Below, one piece after another: positions 59,349 to 64,000 of a stretch of DNA of 64,000 nucleotides (position 1 is the first letter of the stretch; each line of letters begins with the position of its first letter). The DNA comes from Tipula vernalis (taxonomy: Eukaryota > Arthropoda > Insecta > Diptera > Tipulidae), in NCBI GenBank assembly GCA_958295665.1, contig OY282558.1:355625448-355689447 (forward strand), read 5' to 3'. The notes under the pieces are model-generated. The model was given only the letters and a program-made list of their open reading frames with translations, was not told the DNA's origin and searched no databases. The translations under genes and the position numbers were made by a program.

Positions 59349-59912
59349 TTAAGAGGGCTGAATACCATTTGGTGTGATCTTATGGCTAAAAAAATCTAAA
59401 GAACTTGCGCCGAACACGCATTTAGAGCTCTTAATATGCACGTCATAGTCCACTAATCTCTGAAAGAGTTGTTCTAGGTGCTTTTTGTGCTGTGCCTCAT
59501 CGGAAGATGCTACTAAAATATCATCGATATAGACGAATACGAAGTCTAAATCTTTAACTACTTCGTTCATAAACCGCTGGAATGTTTGTGCGGCATTGCG
59601 TAAACCAAAGGGCATTCGAGTGAACTCGAAAAGGTCAAAAGGAGTGGTTATCGCTGTTTTATAAATGTCTTCCGGAGCTACGGAAATTAAATGATAGGCT
59701 CTGACTAAGTCGATTTTCGAGAAAATATTATTTCCATGCAAATTCTTGGAGAAATTTTGAATATGCGGTATCGGATACCGATCCGGCGTTGTGATCGCGT
59801 TTAATCTGCGATAATCACCACATGGTCTCCAATAAAGATCTTTTTTCTTCATCATGTGCAATGGGCATGGTACAGGAGAAGATGAAGGTCTACAAATGCC
59901 TAGTTCAACCAT
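59349..59912 (-). pseudogene. pol: Reverse transcriptase of the minus CsRn1 copy
   Basis: 187 codons in frame: [58 protein letters not shown] and [11 protein letters not shown] (YIDD active site), ending [14 protein letters not shown]. It is nearly collinear with the plus-strand copy at 63240-63810, with roughly three-quarters identity by eye. Stops on both sides inactivate it. Confidence 0.9.
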
Positions 59913-59921
59913 ATGCTTAAA

Positions 59922-60560
59922 TTATAATAAGGCTGCTTTATGGCGTATGGAATCTAATCTCCTAGGTCTTGTCACTGGTAAATGTCCTTCAGTAATTATA
60001 TGATGGACCACTGCATGTTTCACTGGTGTATTATAATTAGGCTCTGATGTGGGCGAAGGGAACTTTTTAAGAATTGTCCCATAACCATTGTCGATTGCGA
60101 AATGAATTGGACTTTCAACCTCTACTTGCGTCTCTTTGGCACATATTGACAGCTGAGTCGCTGAATCAACTAGCCTTTTTCGCCTAAGATCGACTAAGAG
60201 GCCAAATTTCACCAGGAAATCTGCACCAATATTCGGACGACTCACATCGGCGAATATAAATGCATGAACAAATGTACGCCTGAGTCTGATATTAACCTCT
60301 AATAATTTTGTACCGTAGGTATTAATTGTGCTGCCATTGGCTGCCGATAACATGAGATCGGACTTATTAAAATTCAAATAAATTGGCGAAGAATTCATGT
60401 TGCCAATCTTATTACTATTATTATTATTGCAATTCATTTTGCTTGCATAATTATTATAAAAATTCAGGTTTGACATGTTTATATGTCTGACAGGGAGCAC
60501 CGACAGGTCAGCTCCCGTGTCTATTAAGAAGTGTAGGTTATTTATTTGGTCAAATACAAT
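59922..60560 (-). pseudogene. pol: Protease and RT leader of the minus CsRn1 copy
   Basis: The minus strand at about 60560-60490 reads LIVFDQINNLHFLIDTGADL, with the DTGA catalytic motif of the aspartic protease. The frame runs on through SAANGSTINTYGTKLLEV and RPNIGADFLVKFGLLVDL (second conserved strand) and the pre-RT segment VVHHIITEGHLPVTRPRRL, ending at a stop at 59922 just before the RT core. Confidence 0.85.
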
Positions 60561-60574
60561 TAATCGGCTTGATT

Positions 60575-60790
60575 TTTTGTTGGTCTGCGCCGTAAAGACC
60601 TGGGGACTGTTTAAATGTTTTTTGACGTGCTCGGCACGTTTTCGGCCGTCGCCTGGTTTGCTAAAGGCTGGCTGGTTTTTTTGTTGGTCTGTGCCGTAAA
60701 GACCTGGGGACTGTTTAAATGTTTTTTGACGTGCTCGGCACGTTTTCGGCCGTCGCCTGGTTTACTAAAGGCTGGCTCCCTCTCCAGCTG
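60575..60790. repeat. 104-bp tandem duplication over the gag/pol junction
   Basis: The unit tggtctg-gccgtaaagacc to ctaaaggctgg occurs twice, offset by exactly 104 bases (tggtct at 60581 and 60685; gttttttgac at 60617 and 60721), with only a few differences (c/t in gtctgcgcc versus gtctgtgcc). 104 is not a multiple of three, so it changes the reading register between gag and pol. Each unit carries its own AAAAAAC on the minus strand. Confidence 0.92.
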
Positions 60791-60984
60791 CATGGCGGAT
60801 AACATGCTCTCGCTTTCTCTCGATATCTATAATGTAATACACAATATCGGTTTGTATTAGGTCTACTTGGCGACCCTTGTCCTTGATTCGACCTATTGTT
60901 ATAATTTCTATTATTTGAGTTTGATCTATTTCGCTGTCTCCATCCTTGTGATTGTGACCTATTCCCCTGGGCTAGCTGGTTCAA
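60715..60984 (-). pseudogene. gag: Gag C-terminal part with CHCC finger, minus CsRn1 copy
   Basis: An Asn/Arg/Gln-rich linker (QRNRSNSNNRNYNNRSNQG) leads into YCVLHYRYREKARACYPPC, a C-x3-H-x9-C-x3-C motif matching CWYHAKFGTAAKKCVPPC in the plus-strand copy. The frame ends PSTSKNI-stop inside the right unit of a 104-bp duplication. The slippery heptamer A_AAA_AAC covers the KN codons. Confidence 0.8.
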
Positions 60985-61182
60985 TTTTGCCTCGATTTGG
61001 GTTAATCGCTCTTCGACTGTTTTTCTTTGTGTCGATCTAATAGGGAGCTCTTGACCTTGCTCATTACGCTGAGTGGGACGGGATCTTTCTTAAGTCTGAT
61101 ATTTCTGCTTGTAACTGGTGATTGCGCTTATATGGCTAACATTTGTCTGCATTGCTTTATGCATGCGGTCTGCCATTTTGGC

Positions 61183-61725
61183 CTACTCTTCTAGTGTCTG
61201 TTCCGCTGGCTGCGCTTGTATGGCTATTCTGATTATCTCTGACATCCTTCTGACCCAGAATGATCGGATTACTACCGCAAATAAGTTCGTGCTCGCAAAC
61301 GAGCCAATGGAACTTAAAATTTCCGATGGTTTGCCTTCGCTAATCTGCTGACCTGTCAGTAATTGTGCGAGCTTTTGCTCTTCTGAAGGAGCTAAGCGCT
61401 CTAAAAGCAAATTTTTTAATTTTAAGTATTGATTGGTCGTGGGAGGACATTCGAAAAAATCGGAAATTAGATTGCACGTGTCAGGCATTAAAGCGCCAAT
61501 TACGTGCAAAAATTTGGTTTTTTCGGATTTAATTTGTTGCGTTTCAAACTGCAACTCGGCCACTGGGAACCTGTTCAATGGTGATGCCGTCCACAAAGGT
61601 TGCAGTTTGACGCTTGTTGATGATATTTCCTTCCCATTTACAGTGTCTGTTATGCGTACGTCACTTGTTGCCTGTGTTGGAGCGTTTTTGTCTAATGTAT
61701 CCATTTTATTTTCGCCGTCTGCCAT
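61183..61725 (-). pseudogene. gag: gag of the minus-strand CsRn1-like element
   Basis: 180 codons from the ATG at 61725. The conserved block TASPLNRFPVAELQFETQQI is followed by EKTKFLHVIGALMPDT, LKNLLLERLAPSEEQKL, LLTGQQISEGKPSEIL and VVIRSFWVRR. It stops at 61183, while related text continues in shifted frames up to the zinc motif, so the gag is split. Capsid function is inferred from the family. Confidence 0.82.
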
Positions 61726-62293
61726 TTTATTTTTGTGTTATTTTATTTATTTTCAGACTCGTCATATAATTGTCAATTACTTCGAACAATATTCGATAAA
61801 AAAAATGGGTTGCCTTCGGATTCCTTGATCCGAAATTCTTTAAAAAATAATAATTGTTTCGATAATCGTCGGATGCTGCGGGCGTTATTATTTAGCTCTC
61901 GCTTAGTTCCGGAATTCGACAAATGACTAATGCAGAGATTTTGAAAACTATATTTTGACGGGACGACAAATTGTAAACGATTGAATGAAACACGATTTGA
62001 AAGAGCGAAAGAAACAGAAAAAAAATTACCGAAAATGTTGGAAATTTTATAAATAATTTAAGAATTTATGAATAATTTTGATACAATAAAAACGTACTTT
62101 TAACCGCTATTTTCTCGTTTGTGCGGTATTTAGATTTACTGTATACGTACGTTTATAATTATAATTTCCTTGTGAATGTGATGTTTATTGCTACAGTCGC
62201 ACCGTTGCTATACTTGATTATATAAAAACAATCGTAACCTCGTTGATATAGTCGCTAATGTAAGAATAAAAAAAAAACAAAGCGCTGTAATTT
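61726..62293. other. Spacer between two head-to-head CsRn1-like elements
   Basis: It should contain the leader and 5' LTR of the minus-strand element, but I found no matching repeat at 57.3-57.4 kb and no clear primer-binding site. AT-rich. The junction with the plus-strand element is near 62290, where gag text begins abruptly. Confidence 0.4.
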
Positions 62294-62632
62294 ATGTGTT
62301 TCTTACGTCCAACTGAGCGCACTGATCATGTCCCTTCAACTAGTCGAAACACTGGCACCATTGAAGATAGAATGAATCGGCTCGAGGCCAAATTAAATGC
62401 CTTGTTTCGAGACCGATCTTCAGGACGATCGCAACAATCGCGACCTCGATCACAATCACGCAGCCCCAGCAACTATTCACGCCGTCATGGAAGGTGTTGG
62501 TACCACGCAAAATTTGGTACGGCTGCGAAAAAATGCGTTCCGCCTTGCAACTTCAACACGTCGCAACCATCGACGTCACAAAACATACACAACACGGATG
62601 TTGAAGTAGTAAATCAAAAAAAAAACTTGTAG
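62294..62632 (+). pseudogene. gag: gag C-terminal part, plus CsRn1 copy
   Basis: The open frame includes MNRLEAKLNALFRDRSSG (a probable coiled coil), an Arg/Ser/Gln-rich stretch and the finger CWYHAKFGTAAKKCVPPC (C-x2-H-x9-C-x3-C). It ends at TAG 62630-62632. The N-terminal capsid part is missing, so the ATG at 62294 is probably not a genuine start. Confidence 0.8.
62620..62632 (+). promoter_or_regulatory. -1 slippery site A_AAA_AAC, plus CsRn1 copy
   Basis: AAAAAAC (62620-62626) is in gag phase as A_AAA_AAC and is followed by TTG and the gag stop TAG. The -1 frame after it is open and leads straight to the protease (DTGAD). No convincing downstream pseudoknot was seen by eye. The preceding A-run is ten bases long, so slippage during transcription is also conceivable. 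Confidence 0.75.
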
Positions 62633-63990
62633 ATCACTGGGACGGGATCCAACTCACAAATACCCCATATACGTCACGGTTATTCGCATTCGACCGAATA
62701 AACCGTTATACCTTTTTAGTCGACACTGGCGCTGACCTTTCGGTTATTCCAGTTTTCAATTTTAAAAATGAATTTAATATAGTTAAACGAAATCCTAATC
62801 TAGTTTTGTCAGCCGCCAATGGCACAAACATCCACACTTACGGCACGAAGTTGCTTCAGGTGGATCTCGGGCTTAAGCGAACCTTTACGCATGCATTTTT
62901 ACTTGCTGCTGTGAATCGCCCGATCATTGGCGCCGACTTCTTGTGTAAATATGGACTACTTGTTGATCTGAAGAATAAACGGCTGGTTGATTCAGCGACT
63001 AAGCTGTCAATCAATGCCACCATGGTTCGCGTCGACACACCGACACCGATCCATTCCACAATCAACAACGGCTACGGCACTTTGCTTAAAAAGTTTCCAA
63101 AACTTACAGCAGAGCCGAATTACAAATTGCCAGTCCGACACAACGTGGTTCATCATATTGTCACAGCAGGCCATCTGCCCGTGTCGAGACCATGCAGGCT
63201 AGATCAAATCCGGTACAAAGCCGCATTTACAGAATTCCAACACATGGTGGAATTAGGAATTTGCCGTCCATCCGCATCTCCCATTTCCTGTCCATTACAC
63301 ATGGTAAAAAAGAAAGATCACGATTGGCGACCATGTGGGGATTATCGCCGTTTAAACACGGTCACGACACCTGATCGTTATCCGATACCCCACATTCAAA
63401 ATTTCTCCATGCACTTGCATGGTTGCAAAATTTTTTCGAAATTCGATCTCGTCAGAGCCTACCACTTAATTCCCGTCGCACCTGAAGACGTCCATAAGAC
63501 GGCGATCACTACACCATTTGGCCTTTTCGAATTCACCCGAATGCCATTCGGTCTACGCAATGCCGCACAAACGTTTCAGCGGTTCATGAATCAAGTCGTC
63601 CATAACCTTGAATTCGTGTTCGTCTACATTGACGATATACTTGTGGCTTCTCAAACTGAGGAACAGCACAAACTCCACTTGGAACAACTCTTCCAGAAGT
63701 TAACGGAGTTTGATGTTCACATCAACAGTGCAAAATGTGTCTTTGGCGCAACCACTCTTGATTTCCTCAGCCACAAGATCACCCCTAATGGTATTCTGCC
63801 GTCTGAAGAACGAATTAACGCCATTAGGGAATTCCCAGCTCCTAGTTCAATAAAACACATTCAGCGATTCATCGGTATGGTAAATTACTACAACCGATTT
63901 ATACCAAAATTAGCTGAAATACTCGCACCAGTTCACAGCCACTTGGCAGTACTTCTACGTAAGCCCAAAACAGCCAATAATTTCTCTTAG
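62626..63990 (+). pseudogene. pol: Protease and reverse transcriptase, plus CsRn1 copy
   Basis: The -1 frame from the slippery site reads through [20 protein letters not shown] (protease DTGA near 62720), [18 protein letters not shown], the pre-RT segment and the RT core: [69 protein letters not shown] and [18 protein letters not shown]. Open from about 62633 to the TAG at 63988, it is the best-preserved CsRn1 pol here. The TAG falls in the RNase H linker. Without the rest of the element I call it partial and probably broken. Confidence 0.85.
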
Positions 63991-64000
63991 CCCGACGAAT

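Larger units (their letters stand above)
57417..61725 (-). mobile_element. CsRn1-like Ty3/Gypsy retrotransposon, broken
   Basis: On the minus strand: gag (61725-61183), Cys/His gag motif, protease, RT, RNase H, integrase (to 57417). The gag style (FPVAELQFETQQI, EKTKFLHVIGAL) and the CxxHx9CxxxC gag finger are typical of CsRn1/Kabuki-type Gypsy elements, unlike the Mdg3-like elements elsewhere in the window. At least five frame breaks are present. LTRs could not be delimited with certainty. Confidence 0.85.
62294..64000 (+). mobile_element. CsRn1-like Ty3/Gypsy retrotransposon, 5'-truncated, runs off the window
   Basis: Begins in the C-terminal part of gag and continues through protease and RT to the window edge. 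LTR and most of gag are absent on the left. It is related to, but clearly distinct from, the minus-strand copy beside it. An in-frame TAG at 63988-63990 follows the last RT text. Confidence 0.87.

Overview
The window reads as repeat-dense, AT-rich heterochromatin-like DNA from an insect, most probably a dipteran. The evidence is the mix of elements: Jockey- and I/R1-type LINEs, Mdg3-like and CsRn1-like Ty3/Gypsy elements, Copia and a BED-finger hAT, plus abundant short tacatatgta-type tracts. I found no convincing host protein-coding gene, tRNA or rRNA. Nearly every coding signal belongs to a transposable element, and most are broken.

Layout. 1-16.1 kb: AT-rich sequence with two copies, in opposite orientation, of a short I-derived element (about 1.83-2.39 kb and 14.62-15.20 kb), a 500-bp (TA)n tract, weak coding relics and a degenerate tandem repeat. 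16.1-17.9 kb: a 173-bp satellite interrupted by a 555-bp near-perfect palindrome. 19.3-19.9 kb: the 3' end of a Jockey-like LINE. 20.5-22.5 kb: a gag-only LTR element on the minus strand. 23.3-31.1 kb: a decayed Mdg3-like Gypsy on the plus strand (element B). Its 5' LTR has lost about 1.1 kb and carries a 375-bp (TA)n expansion absent from its 3' LTR. 33.5-36.2 kb: a Jockey-like LINE on the minus strand, split by an RNase-H-bearing LINE. 37.0-45.7 kb: a complete Gypsy on the minus strand (element A) with intact gag and pol, LTRs that differ in length by one base, and a GACT target duplication. 46.7-51.1 kb: a hAT on the minus strand, broken by a 1346-bp insert with an ACAC target duplication and also holding a 158-bp palindrome. 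52.4-52.7 kb: an unassigned GC-rich island. 53.3-57.3 kb: a Gypsy integrase scrap, then a Copia element lacking its integrase core. 57.4-64.0 kb: two CsRn1-like Gypsy elements arranged head to head, the right one running off the window.

The most informative observations concern translation control. In both Mdg3-like elements gag and pol overlap by a -1 shift at an in-phase G_GGA_AAC heptamer, followed by a potential H-type pseudoknot whose stems differ in sequence between the two copies. Both CsRn1-like elements have an in-phase A_AAA_AAC one codon before the gag stop. In the minus-strand CsRn1 copy a 104-bp tandem duplication has copied that site, so two successive -1 shifts would be needed to reach pol, and both heptamers are in the correct phase. 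Element A is the best candidate here for a currently mobile element.
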